The notes: a model not told the origin generated them from the sequence alone. 64,000 nucleotides of DNA from Sphingomonas chungangi (GCF_013778325.1 NZ_JACEIB010000027.1:1-64000); one strand, 5' to 3'; counted from the first letter of the stretch, positions 33,795 to 42,998 are shown. A program made the numbers and translations.

Positions 33795-34135
33795 CAGCCC
33801 CGAGGCCCCCCTCGAATAGCGAACACCGATACGTCGTTATCGCGGATGCGGGGCCTCGCCTATCCCCGGTCGGCCATGATGATCCGTTTCGCCAGACCGG
33901 GTTGCAAGCTGCAAATCGGTGGTTCCGAGGCATGACGATCATTTAATGTGTCGAAACGCATCATCATTTCGCCTTTCATTTTCGACGATTAGGCACGCTG
34001 GCCGGCGGCGACGGTCTGTCGCCGCAATCTTCCGGCGCGACCATGTGTTTTCCAGGCCGAAAGCGAGCATGTCGCTGCCCGTCCCGCGCGCTTTTCCGGT
34101 ATCGTGCGGGATACAGGCCTCGAGAGGATTTCCTC
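33795..34135. other. 341-base divergent gap with a strong hairpin
   Basis: No gene is supported between the ABC transporter and the repeat-protein gene. It contains TTGCA-AGC-TGCAA at 33902-33914, an inverted repeat of the TTGCA half-site seen in other gaps, and the hairpin at 34005-34025 annotated separately. The part near 33940-33990 is AT-rich and may hold promoters, but no convincing pair of boxes was found. Confidence 0.4.
34005..34025 (+). other. perfect 8-bp hairpin upstream of the repeat protein
   Basis: GCGGCGAC (34005-34012) and GTCGCCGC (34018-34025) pair fully around a 5-base loop. No T-run follows on either strand, so it is more likely a leader RNA structure or protein site than a terminator. 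It is 111 bases before the repeat-protein start. Confidence 0.35.
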
Positions 34136-34495
34136 GTGAACACACGGATCATCGCCGCGTCTGTAGCTGCCGCCACCCTGATCGGAATGGCGGCCACCTC
34201 GGCATCTGCAGATGCCTATAGCCGCAGCCGGGCGGAAGCCATGCACCAGAACCAGGTCAGCGTCTCTAAAGCCGAGGCTCGCAACAGCCGCGCGACGGCC
34301 GAGGCGAAGCACCAGAACGAGGTCAGCGTGTCGGAGGCGGAGGCCCGCAATCGCCGCGCTACTTCCGAGGCCGTGCACCGGAACGATGTCAGCGTGTCCG
34401 AGGCCGAGGCGCGCAACCGGCGGGCCACCGCCGAAGCGAAGCACCGCAACGAGGTGAGCGTCGCCGAAGCCGAGGCGCGCAACCGGCGACATTGA
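34136..34495 (+). CDS. small exported protein with four 22-residue helical repeats
   Basis: The 119-residue product has a Sec signal peptide (NTRIIAASVAAATLIGMAATSASA, cleavage probably near residue 25), and the mature part is almost only repeats. Four copies of a unit close to AEAKHQNEVSVSEAEARNRRAT run from residue 33 to the end. The repeats are rich in Ala, Glu, Arg, Asn and Ser and probably form a charged helix or coiled coil in the periplasm or outside. The GTG at 34136 has GAGAGG upstream. I recognise no family. It sits between the T1SS genes and their likely cargo, but it uses Sec. Confidence 0.7.
   Translation: MNTRIIAASVAAATLIGMAATSASADAYSRSRAEAMHQNQVSVSKAEARNSRATAEAKHQNEVSVSEAEARNRRATSEAVHRNDVSVSEAEARNRRATAEAKHRNEVSVAEAEARNRRH
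34232..34492 (+). repeat. four tandem 66-bp coding repeats
   Basis: The repeats encode the 22-residue units of the small exported protein. They begin near 34232, 34298, 34364 and 34430, and the last is one residue short. Differences between copies are mostly substitutions at fixed positions (for example Gln/Arg/Asp changes). Confidence 0.8.
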
Positions 34496-34519
34496 GCACA
34501 CGCGTCGCACGCCGCTCCG

Positions 34520-37500
34520 TCAGGCGGCGTGCATCACAGGCATATGCGCGGGCGGTGCCAGCGTGGTGAACGCGGGCAACGCCGAGCGCACGGCTATGGG
34601 TGACGGCGACAGGGAACCGCCGTCATCGAACGCCGACATTGCGGACACGAGTTGCGTGGCGGCCTTTTGAGTCGACGGGGCCGTGCCGGCACCAGTGGAA
34701 GGCGATGGATAGGCACCCGGCCCGCTTCCGACCATATACCCGAAATAAAATCCCGAATCCGCCGACGATGCCGTGACATTGAAATATATTTCATACTCAA
34801 CACTGCTCAAAATACTTCCATTTAAAACTACATCATTGTTGAAGTATTGCACCATATCATTGACACTTGAAAACGTCCTTCTGAGTATTTCATAGGGGCC
34901 GGCATCCACCTCGACGGATACACCGGTGACACCAGACCCTACATTCGTTCCTCCATAAAAAGCCAAACTGAAATGTCCGTTCGCGGGGCTGGAGACGAGG
35001 AACGTCGTTTCGCCCGATACCGTCTGGCTTCCGGCGGCGGCCGAGCTGTGGCCGCCGCCCAATTCGCCCATGGCGAGGACATTCTCACCGGCGAACGCCG
35101 CGTTGATGTTACTGTTCGACGAAAGAACCGGAGACGAGCTTGTGCTGGCCGGCGTATAGATGAGCGTGGCGACACCTTGAGACTGGCTGTCGAATCCCGG
35201 CGTTACCCCTCCGTAACCGAAAGTCGCGACATCCCTTCCAGCGCCGATTCCAGACGAAGATACTCCAACACCATCAGCATAATTGAGTAGTCCTGCGCCG
35301 GCGGAAATCGTTCCTGACGTCCCCGTGCCGGTCGAACTTGCCGTCGCGCGACCGCCGACGGTAACACCTGCATAGGAACTCTCCGACAGCACGCCACCGG
35401 CCGTTGCTATCCCGTTGGCGCTGGAATTTCCGGCAGTCGGGCCAATCCCACCATAAGCGATGGTGTCGGCCGTCACGTCGTGGGAGCCCGTGATGGTCTG
35501 CGCCGCGTCGGCATTGCCGGCCGCGCCGTTGTGGCCGCTGCTCCCATAGCCGTTGCCGCCGCCATAGGCTTTCACGGTCGAGGTGATGGTAGCGGCCGGC
35601 GTGGCGCTCCCGCTGTCGTCGAACGTGAGGTGCGACGTCGCGTTGCCTCCAGCGCCGACCCTGCCGGTGTCCGACTGTCCGCCGGCACCGCCCGCGGCGG
35701 TCTGCTGGAGGTGGATGGCGTAGCCATCGGTCACGCCGGACACCGCATTGACCAGCGAGACGGAGCCGCCGGCGCCGCCCGTCGCGCCGTTCGCGCCATA
35801 GCCCCCGGTGCCGCCGTCCGCGGTCAGCGTCGCCGTGGCGGCGGACTGGGAGTCACCGTTGGAATCGTTGGCATAGGCCGTGCCGGTGGCGCTCCCGCCA
35901 GCCCCGGCAACTTTGCCCGAACCGTTTGCGGTCCCGCCTTCTCCGCCGTCGCTGTTGACGGTGGCCCGCGCATTCGAGCCGGTGGCGCTGCCGCTGCCCG
36001 TCGCCGTGCCACCGGCGCCGCCATTGCCCGAGCTGCTGGTGCTGGCATTCCCGCCCGTCGCCATCACCTCCGCCGAAGCGGCGGAGGCGTTGCCGCTGCC
36101 CGTCGGGGCGGCATTCGGGTTGGTCGCCGTCCCGCTCGCATGCGCGGCGCCGCCGGCGCCGGACGTGCCGGTGTCGGAGAAACCGCCGATGCCGCCATCC
36201 GCCTCGACCGAAACCGCATAGGCGCCGCTCACCGTCGCGGAACCGATTCCGCCGGCGGCACCGGCACTGCCGGACGAACCGCTGCCGCCGCGCCCGCCTT
36301 CGGCCTTGGTGGACAGCGAGGCGATCGGGGTGCCGCTCACCGTGAGGGTGATCGTCGCATTGCCGCCGGTGCCGGCGGTGCCGCCGTCGCTGTCCCCGCC
36401 GGTGCCGCCCTGCGCCACCGCGCCGTTGCCGACATTGCTGAGCGTGACCGATCCGCCGGCACCGCCCGCCGCGCCCGAAAGGCCGTCGCCACCGTCGCCG
36501 CCTGCGGCCGTGAGCGATGCGGTCGACTGATTGGTCCGATCCAGGATCGAGACGGTGCCGCCCGCGCCGCCCGTCTTGCCGACCCCGCTGCCCGATCCGC
36601 CCGCGCCGCCGATGGCGATGATCGTGCCGCTCGGACCGTCCACCGTGGCGACACCGCCCGCGCCGCCCGATCCGCCCGCGCTGGCGCCGCCGGCACCGCC
36701 CTTCGCCGTCAGCTGCGCGTTGGTGTCGATGGCATCTGCCTGCGCCGTCGCGCTGCCGCCCGCGCCGCCATTGGCGCCCGCCGCCGCACTGCCGCCCGCC
36801 CCGCCGGTCGCCGACACCGTCGCGCTGTCGGGGGTGGCGGGCACGCTGATCGTCGCCTGCGCGCTGCCGCCCATGGCTCCCGCGCTTCCGGCCGAGCCCG
36901 CGCCCCCGGCCCCGCCGATCGCGATCGACGCGAAACTGCCGGTGAGAGAGGCCGAGCTCGAATAGCTCACCACCGAAGACGCCACGCCGCCCGTTCCGGC
37001 AGTTCCGCCCGCGCTCGCCCCGCCGGCGCCGCCCTGGGCCGTCTGGCTCAGGATGACGCCCTGTGTACCCGTCGTATAGGAATTGACGAAGCCGCCGCTG
37101 ATCGACGAATACGCCCCAGCGCCGCCGCTGGCGCCGCTCAGCCCCGCCCCGCCATTGCCGCCTTGCTGGACCAGCGTCACCTTGGCCGGGTACGACACGG
37201 GAAGCGGCGCGTTGGAAGCCGCGCTGGTGGAAGCGACACCACCCGCCCCGCCCTTGTGTCCCGCGCCCGACCCAGTGCCGCCGGTCCCACCGATCGCGGA
37301 GACGGACAGGATTCCCGATACGTTGTTGATCGTGACGGCGGCGCTGGCCGCGCCCCCCGCGCCGCCGTTGGCGGTCGCCGAATTGCCGCCCGCGCCGCCC
37401 TGCGCCGCCACGGTAGCGTTGATCCCGCTGCTGAGATCCGGATCGCTGTTGTAAACGCCGGTCACGATGTCCGTCGCTGTGGCCGCGCCGCCCGCCGCGC

Positions 37501-39181
37501 CGCTCGACCCCGACGAACCGGCCCCGCCCGCACCGCCATAGGCGCCGACCTTGGTGGTGATGATGTGGCTCGCCGTCGCATTCTTCGTATCGTCGAAATT
37601 GAGATAGGAGGTGCCGCTGCCACCCACCCTCGTGGTGCCGCCCGCGCTCGCCCCGCCCGCGCCGCCGGTGCCCAGCTCGATCAGCGTCAGTTGACCATTG
37701 TTCGTCGATCCCGTGACCCGGTTGTTGACCGAGACGTCCGCTCCTGCGCCCCCGCTCGCGCCCGACAGGCCCGCGCCGCCGGCGCCGCCGCGCTGCTCCA
37801 CGCTCACCTGCACGTTGCCGTTCGACGAGCCGGCGAAGCTGGCGCCCGCCACGGTCGCCCCGCCCGTACCGCCGCTGTAACCGGCGCCCGAGGCCGATCC
37901 GCCTGCGCCGCCTATGGAGAGAACGCCAGCACTCCCGCTCGCGGCCGAACTACTGCCCGAGCCGTTGTCCGAGCTGGTCGCGGATCCGCCCACGCCGCCG
38001 CTACCGTTGGTCGCGTCGCCACCCCTGCCGCCGGTCGCGGTGCCGAAGCTGGTCGAAGCGCCCGTCGCCTTGCTGTTGGCATTGGCCGAGCCGGTGCCAC
38101 CCGCCCCGCCGGTGCCGTTGGTGGCCGAGCCGCCATTGCCGCCGGTGCCGCTCAGCCCGTTGGACAGAGCCCGGCTGGCGTTGACGTAGCTCGACGCGGC
38201 GCCAGCACCCCCCGCGGCACCGGCATGGCCGACGCTGGCCCCGCCGTTGCCGCCGGTCGCGCGGGTCGACATCGTGATCGTCGTCGGCCCGGTATCGCTC
38301 AGCACGAAGCCGGCCGAGGCGGCTCCGCCATTGCCGCCGGTCGCGGCGCTGCTGTCGCCGCCATTGCCGCCGGTCGCGAACTGGGTGAGCGAGAGCGGTC
38401 CGGCCGTATCCGAGCCTAGGGCATGGTTGCCCATGCTGCTCGATCCGCCGGCGCCGCCGTTCGCGCCGTTCAGGCCGGCGCCGCCGTTGCCGCCGGTCTG
38501 GATGGCCTTGGCCGTCGCGGACGTAACGCCGGTGGCATTGGCGGAGATCGATGCCGTGCCGCCGGCGCCGCCGGTATGCCCCGCGCCCATGCCGGTGCCG
38601 CCGTCTCCACCCTTGCCGCTGGCCGAGGCGGTGGCATCCCATTTTCCGTTCGCGGCGGACTGGGCAACGCCCTGCGCTCCGGCTCCGCCATCGGCCGTGC
38701 CCAGCGCGTTGCCACCATTGCCGCCATTGGCGGTGGATGTGGCTGTGACCGAAGAGGTAGCGCCGGTATCGGTGTTGGTGGCGGTCGCATAAGCGATCGC
38801 GCCCCCGCCGACTCCCGGCGTGCCGCCACTCCCGCTCGGCGATCCAGCGCCGCTCGCTCCGCCGTTGCCGCCCGCGCCGCCGTAGGAATCCGATTCGGCC
38901 GTGTTCGGGCCGTTGCTCGCGACGCTGGTGATGGTCTTGCCGCTGACGCCGCCGCCAGCACCGCCGTTGCCACCGTTGCCGCCCGCACCGGAGGAGGATG
39001 CCGCGCCGCTGCCGCCCGCACCGCCGCTGCCACCGTGGAGATAGGTGGTGTTGGCCTTGTCGGCCGTCGCGTTGGTGATCAGGGAGGAATAGCTCTTGGT
39101 GCCGTCGCCCCCACTGGCCCCGGGGGTCGATCCATTGGCGCCGGCCGTGCCGTTCGGAGCGGTTATGTTGACAGTCGCCAT
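34520..39181 (-). CDS. giant Gly/Ala-rich PGRS-like repeat protein, probable secreted surface protein
   Basis: The 1,553-residue product has no Sec signal. From about residue 15 to 1,230 it is a run of GGAGGA- and GGNGG-type motifs separated by Ser/Thr/Ala-rich beta-like stretches, recalling mycobacterial PE-PGRS and other polyglycine-II proteins. The last 300 residues lose the repeats and form a more ordinary domain (SSVEYEIYFNVTASSADSGF and similar) whose DNA is much more AT-rich (19 G+C of 60 at 34,801-34,860). The ATG at 39181 has AGGGGAGA upstream. Lack of a signal and closeness to T1SS genes suggest type I export, although RTX nonapeptides are absent. An adhesive matrix protein is a guess. 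Confidence 0.75.
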   Translation of the reverse strand: MATVNITAPNGTAGANGSTPGASGGDGTKSYSSLITNATADKANTTYLHGGSGGAGGSGAASSSGAGGNGGNGGAGGGVSGKTITSVASNGPNTAESDSYGGAGGNGGASGAGSPSGSGGTPGVGGGAIAYATATNTDTGATSSVTATSTANGGNGGNALGTADGGAGAQGVAQSAANGKWDATASASGKGGDGGTGMGAGHTGGAGGTASISANATGVTSATAKAIQTGGNGGAGLNGANGGAGGSSSMGNHALGSDTAGPLSLTQFATGGNGGDSSAATGGNGGAASAGFVLSDTGPTTITMSTRATGGNGGASVGHAGAAGGAGAASSYVNASRALSNGLSGTGGNGGSATNGTGGAGGTGSANANSKATGASTSFGTATGGRGGDATNGSGGVGGSATSSDNGSGSSSAASGSAGVLSIGGAGGSASGAGYSGGTGGATVAGASFAGSSNGNVQVSVEQRGGAGGAGLSGASGGAGADVSVNNRVTGSTNNGQLTLIELGTGGAGGASAGGTTRVGGSGTSYLNFDDTKNATASHIITTKVGAYGGAGGAGSSGSSGAAGGAATATDIVTGVYNSDPDLSSGINATVAAQGGAGGNSATANGGAGGAASAAVTINNVSGILSVSAIGGTGGTGSGAGHKGGAGGVASTSAASNAPLPVSYPAKVTLVQQGGNGGAGLSGASGGAGAYSSISGGFVNSYTTGTQGVILSQTAQGGAGGASAGGTAGTGGVASSVVSYSSSASLTGSFASIAIGGAGGAGSAGSAGAMGGSAQATISVPATPDSATVSATGGAGGSAAAGANGGAGGSATAQADAIDTNAQLTAKGGAGGASAGGSGGAGGVATVDGPSGTIIAIGGAGGSGSGVGKTGGAGGTVSILDRTNQSTASLTAAGGDGGDGLSGAAGGAGGSVTLSNVGNGAVAQGGTGGDSDGGTAGTGGNATITLTVSGTPIASLSTKAEGGRGGSGSSGSAGAAGGIGSATVSGAYAVSVEADGGIGGFSDTGTSGAGGAAHASGTATNPNAAPTGSGNASAASAEVMATGGNASTSSSGNGGAGGTATGSGSATGSNARATVNSDGGEGGTANGSGKVAGAGGSATGTAYANDSNGDSQSAATATLTADGGTGGYGANGATGGAGGSVSLVNAVSGVTDGYAIHLQQTAAGGAGGQSDTGRVGAGGNATSHLTFDDSGSATPAATITSTVKAYGGGNGYGSSGHNGAAGNADAAQTITGSHDVTADTIAYGGIGPTAGNSSANGIATAGGVLSESSYAGVTVGGRATASSTGTGTSGTISAGAGLLNYADGVGVSSSGIGAGRDVATFGYGGVTPGFDSQSQGVATLIYTPASTSSSPVLSSNSNINAAFAGENVLAMGELGGGHSSAAAGSQTVSGETTFLVSSPANGHFSLAFYGGTNVGSGVTGVSVEVDAGPYEILRRTFSSVNDMVQYFNNDVVLNGSILSSVEYEIYFNVTASSADSGFYFGYMVGSGPGAYPSPSTGAGTAPSTQKAATQLVSAMSAFDDGGSLSPSPIAVRSALPAFTTLAPPAHMPVMHAA
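35480..39130 (-). repeat. low-complexity Gly/Ala-rich coding repeats
   Basis: Degenerate repeats encode GGxGGxG motifs at short and irregular spacing. The GC-rich codons keep the opposite strand open for about 2.9 kb (35,480-38,419). Confidence 0.75.
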
Positions 39182-39350
39182 GGCGAATCTCCCCTTACCC
39201 CCATCCGTTCCTATCATGGGGCGAAGACAAGTTCTCACGAAGAAAAGCGGCAATTTTTACATAAACGACTGACGCTCTTCGTTAGCGCTTTTTCGGGTGG
39301 CCGAGATCGGCTAAGCCACAATCACCTTCCAGCAGGACGAGGGGGTCGTC
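39182..39350. other. divergent promoter region of the PGRS-like and protease genes
   Basis: 169 bases separate the two divergent starts. A weak 4-bp hairpin (39274-39277 with 85-88) is followed by CTTTTT. The central part around 39,250-39,270 is AT-rich. No confident promoter boxes were found. Confidence 0.35.
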
Positions 39351-42300
39351 ATGCCAACGGTGTCAGACTACACGGCGCTGCTTTCCGGCCAGTATTGGGG
39401 CGGTATCGAGACGACCGGTAAGGGCCAGATCGTCACCTATTCCTTCCCGACCGCCGCCCCGTCCTACGATTCGTCAGTGGCCGGCTTCACCGCCGCCACC
39501 GTGTCGAGCTTCCAGGCGTTCAACAGCGACGAGCAGGATCAGGCGCGCAAGGCGCTCGCGGAATGGTCCGCTGCCTCCGGCATCGTCTTCGTCGAGGTGG
39601 CGCCGGGCCAGGGCGATATCAACTTCCAATTGGTGAACCTCAGCACCAGTTCCTATGGCAGCCCCGGAGGCATCGGCTTCTACCCGTTCGGCGACTGGGA
39701 CTATCTGACCCAGCCCACGCCCACGACGCCGTCGGCGAATTTCCGGAGCGACCTCGACTCGTCCGGCGACGTGTTCATGAACAGCCAATATGCCTCGGAC
39801 GGCACGGTCAACTACGGTACGCTGCTTCATGAGATCGGCCATGCAATCGGCCTCAAGCACCCGACCGAAACGGTCTATTCGCCGTTCGCCACGCACGATC
39901 AGGTGCTGTCCTCGGACGACCCGACCCGCACCATCATGGCGACGGTGGGGGACACGTCGTCCAACAGCACGCCGCACATCCTCCAGCTCGACATGGATGC
40001 AGCGGCGCACATCTACGGCGCGGCAGGATCGGGCGGGGTCTATACGGACAGCGGGTCCGGCACGCTGGCGGGCACCGCCATCGCCTGGAGCTGGAACGCC
40101 AGCACGAACGTGATGACGGAAACCGGCACCAGCGCCGACGAGACCATCACCGGAACCTCGCTGGGCGACGTCATCACCGGCAATGGCGGCAACGACCGGC
40201 TGTTCGGCCTCAACGGCAACGACACGCTCACCGGCGGATCGGGCAACGACTATATCGACGGCGGTCCGGGCGCCGACATCATGACCGGCGGCGCCGGCAA
40301 CGACACCTATTATGTCGACAATAGCGGCGATCAGGTGATCGAGCAGCCGAACGGCGGCTACGATTTCGTCTATGCGCGCGGCATCAACTACACGCTGCCG
40401 GCCAATGTCGATTCCGGGCAGGTCTACGGCTCGGGGCTGACGCTCACCGGCAATGCCGACGGCAACACGCTCTACGGCGACGGCAGCGGCAACACGCAGG
40501 TTTATGGGCTCGGCGGCAACGACTATATCGTCACCGGCTCGGGCAACGACGTGCTCGACGGCGGCACCGGCGCGGACGGCATGTTCGGCGGCCAGGGCAA
40601 CGACACCTATTATGTCGACAATACCGGCGATTACATGGGCGAGGACCCGAACGCGGGCACCGACACCGTCCATGCGACGATCAGCTTCACCCTGCCCGCC
40701 AATTTCGAGAACCTGATCCTCGACGGCACAGACAATATCAACGCCACCGGCAACAGCCTCGCCAACGTGCTGACCGGAAATGCCGGCAACAACGTGCTGG
40801 ACGGCGGCGGCGGCAAGGATACCGCGTCTTTCGTCAACGCGACCGGACCGGTGAACGCCAGCCTGGCCACCGGCGTGGCGACCGGCTTCGGCACGGACAC
40901 GCTTCAAAACATCACCAACCTGACCGGCTCGTCTTATGGCGACACGCTCACCGGCAACAGCGCTGCCAACGTGCTCGATGGCGGCGCGGGCAACGACGTG
41001 CTGGACGGCGGCAGCGGCGCCGACATCATGTACGGCGGCCTCGGCGACGACACCTTCTACGTCGACAACAGTAGCGACATCGCAGTCGAAAATCCCAACG
41101 AGGGCACCGACACGGTGATCGCCTCGGTCAGCTATTCGCTCGCCAGCAGCTACACCGACAACCTGACGCTGACCGGCACGGCCAACATCAACGCCACCGG
41201 CAACAGCCTCGCCAACGTGCTGACCGGCAATGCCGGCGACAATGTGCTGAACGGTGCAGGCGGCAAGGACACCGCCTCCTTCGCCAACGCGACCGGACCG
41301 GTGAACGCCAATCTGACGACGGGCGTGGCGACCGGCTTCGGCAACGACACGCTGCAGGCAATCACCAACCTCACCGGCTCATCCTATGGCGACACTCTTA
41401 CCGGCAACGGCGCGGTCAACGTGCTCGATGGCGGCGCGGGCAACGACGTGCTGGATGGCGGCGGGGGCGCCGACATCATGTACGGCGGCCTCGGCGACGA
41501 CACCTTCTATGTCGACAACAGCAGCGACATCGCCGTCGAATATGCCAATCAGGGCACCGACACGGTGATCGCCTCGGTCAGCTATTCGCTCGCCAGCAGC
41601 TATGTCGAGAATCTGACGCTGAGCGGCACGGCCAACATCAACGCCACCGGCAACGGCTACAACAACATCCTCACCGGCAACGCAGGCAACAACGTGTTGA
41701 ACGGCGGCACCGGCAAGGACACCGCCTCCTTCGCCAACGCGACGGGACCGGTGAACGCCAATCTCTCGACCGGGATCGCCACCGGCTTCGGCACGGACAC
41801 GCTGCAGAACATCGCCTGCATCACTGGATCGGCCTATGGCGACACGCTGATCGGCAACAGCGCCGCCAACGTCCTGACCGGCGGCGCGGGCGACGATATC
41901 CTCGATGGTGGGGCCGGCAGCGACTCGCTGGTCGGCGGCACCGGCAACGACACTTATTATGTCGACAGCCCCAACGATTTCGTGGTCGAGCAGCCCGGCG
42001 AGGGCACCGACTCGGTGTTCGCCTCCGTTTCCTATTCGCTGGCGAGCAGCTACACCGAAAACCTGACGCTGACCGGCACGGCCAACATCAACGCCACCGG
42101 CAACGGCTATAACAACGTGATCACCGGAAACAGTGGCAACAACGTGCTGGACGGCGGGACCGGGGTCGACACCTTCGTCTTCGGCCCCGGCTTCGGCCAC
42201 GACACGCTCAAGAACTTCACCGCAGGCAACACCAGCCCGGAGCACGATATCATCGCGATCGATCACACGATTCTGAGCAACTTCGCGGCGGTGATGGCGG

Positions 42301-42413
42301 ATGCCCAGCAGATCGGGGCCGACACGGTCATCACGATCGATCCGTCCAACAGCATCACGCTCCAGAACGTGCAGAAGACGCAACTCGTCGCCAGCAACTT
42401 CCACTTCACCTGA
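39351..42413 (+). CDS. serralysin-like RTX metalloprotease (M10 family)
   Basis: The 1,020-residue protein has an N-terminal zinc protease domain with HEIGHAIGLKHP (zinc ligands His160, His164, His170 and catalytic Glu161) and a Met-turn at Met196 (TIMAT), then from about residue 260 RTX calcium-binding nonapeptides of the form GGxGxDxux (GNGGNDRLFGLNGNDTL and others). It has no Sec signal, and the C terminus (VQKTQLVASNFHF) is the usual type I secretion end. Serralysins are secreted by HlyB/HlyD/TolC systems, which fits the T1SS genes at 30,220-33,794. The C-terminal half is built from 150-residue tandem repeats, making it about twice the size of typical serralysins. The ATG at 39351 has GAGGGGG upstream. 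Confidence 0.92.
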   Translation: MPTVSDYTALLSGQYWGGIETTGKGQIVTYSFPTAAPSYDSSVAGFTAATVSSFQAFNSDEQDQARKALAEWSAASGIVFVEVAPGQGDINFQLVNLSTSSYGSPGGIGFYPFGDWDYLTQPTPTTPSANFRSDLDSSGDVFMNSQYASDGTVNYGTLLHEIGHAIGLKHPTETVYSPFATHDQVLSSDDPTRTIMATVGDTSSNSTPHILQLDMDAAAHIYGAAGSGGVYTDSGSGTLAGTAIAWSWNASTNVMTETGTSADETITGTSLGDVITGNGGNDRLFGLNGNDTLTGGSGNDYIDGGPGADIMTGGAGNDTYYVDNSGDQVIEQPNGGYDFVYARGINYTLPANVDSGQVYGSGLTLTGNADGNTLYGDGSGNTQVYGLGGNDYIVTGSGNDVLDGGTGADGMFGGQGNDTYYVDNTGDYMGEDPNAGTDTVHATISFTLPANFENLILDGTDNINATGNSLANVLTGNAGNNVLDGGGGKDTASFVNATGPVNASLATGVATGFGTDTLQNITNLTGSSYGDTLTGNSAANVLDGGAGNDVLDGGSGADIMYGGLGDDTFYVDNSSDIAVENPNEGTDTVIASVSYSLASSYTDNLTLTGTANINATGNSLANVLTGNAGDNVLNGAGGKDTASFANATGPVNANLTTGVATGFGNDTLQAITNLTGSSYGDTLTGNGAVNVLDGGAGNDVLDGGGGADIMYGGLGDDTFYVDNSSDIAVEYANQGTDTVIASVSYSLASSYVENLTLSGTANINATGNGYNNILTGNAGNNVLNGGTGKDTASFANATGPVNANLSTGIATGFGTDTLQNIACITGSAYGDTLIGNSAANVLTGGAGDDILDGGAGSDSLVGGTGNDTYYVDSPNDFVVEQPGEGTDSVFASVSYSLASSYTENLTLTGTANINATGNGYNNVITGNSGNNVLDGGTGVDTFVFGPGFGHDTLKNFTAGNTSPEHDIIAIDHTILSNFAAVMADAQQIGADTVITIDPSNSITLQNVQKTQLVASNFHFT
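40734..42083 (+). repeat. three tandem 450-bp repeats in the RTX region
   Basis: The codons for the phrase NINATGN start at 40734, 41184, 41634 and 42084, exactly 450 bases apart each time, giving three complete 150-residue units and a partial fourth. Each unit contains NVLTGNAG..NVL, KDTASFxNATGPVNA, DTLTGN, a GGxGxD block and TLTGTA. The high similarity suggests recent duplication. Confidence 0.9.
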
Positions 42414-42482
42414 GCGCGTCGTCGACAGGGGCGGCTTGCATACGGCCCCGCGTCATGAGATGCCGGACGGCAGGCGGGATCG

Positions 42483-42971
42483 ATGCTTCGATCCCGCTCC
42501 GCGCGGCAACACGGACGAGCCATCCGGATCATGACGCAACCCGGCGACCCTCCCCCCGGATCGAGCCGCTCGATCTACGAGCGGCTGGGCCTGACACCCT
42601 CACCCAATGCGGCACCGCTGCGCCGGCCGGTCCCGATCGTCCCCGCGCCGCCGGCCGGCCGGAAGATCCTGCGCTATCTGATCGGGATACCGCTGCTCGT
42701 CGCGGGGCTGGCCCTGCTGTGGATGAACCTGCCCCTTGGCGGCGGAGGTCCAGCCTTCGCGCCAAGCTCAAGCAGCGAGGACGAGCGCCGCATGGATTCG
42801 CAGGACGCCCAGATCAAGCAGCTCGAGCTGCGCATCGAAATGCTCGAGATGAAGGTCCACGCGCTGCAGCAGATCAACGGCTATCCGGAAGAGCATGGTC
42901 TCGCGTCCCGCCCACGCCCTGCTCCGCGAACCGAGACATCGACCGACATCGAGCGGCCGGCCGACAATTGA
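42483..42971 (+). CDS. small single-pass membrane protein with short coiled coil
   Basis: The product is 162 residues from the ATG at 42483, or 146 from the ATG at 42531; neither has a strong ribosome site. It has a Pro-rich polar N-terminal part with SSRSIYERLGLTPS, one membrane segment (LRYLIGIPLLVAGLALLWMNLP), then a charged heptad-like stretch (QDAQIKQLELRIEMLEMKVHAL) and a Pro/Thr/Arg tail. I recognise no family. It lies 69 bases after the protease stop and may be read through from it. A role in localisation or in binding secretion components is only a possibility. Confidence 0.6.
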   Translation: MLRSRSARQHGRAIRIMTQPGDPPPGSSRSIYERLGLTPSPNAAPLRRPVPIVPAPPAGRKILRYLIGIPLLVAGLALLWMNLPLGGGGPAFAPSSSSEDERRMDSQDAQIKQLELRIEMLEMKVHALQQINGYPEEHGLASRPRPAPRTETSTDIERPADN

Positions 42972-42998
42972 GCGATCCGACGCCGGGGCCGGCAGGCC

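Noticed and set aside
31452-33935. 827-codon open frame antisense to the T1SS ABC transporter
   Set aside because: No family features; it is the antisense reflection of a GC-rich gene.
34232-34492. CRISPR-like array
   Set aside because: The 66-bp repeats are contiguous, without spacers, and encode an in-frame repeated protein.
35480-38419. Long plus-strand open frame of about 979 codons opposite the Gly/Ala-rich gene
   Set aside because: It is a reflection of GC-rich Gly/Ala codons on the minus strand. The minus frame has a good ribosome site, a complete N terminus and a natural C-terminal domain.
42428-42449. Terminator after the RTX protease
   Set aside because: GGGGC and GCCCC can pair but have a 12-base loop and no T-run; too weak to annotate.
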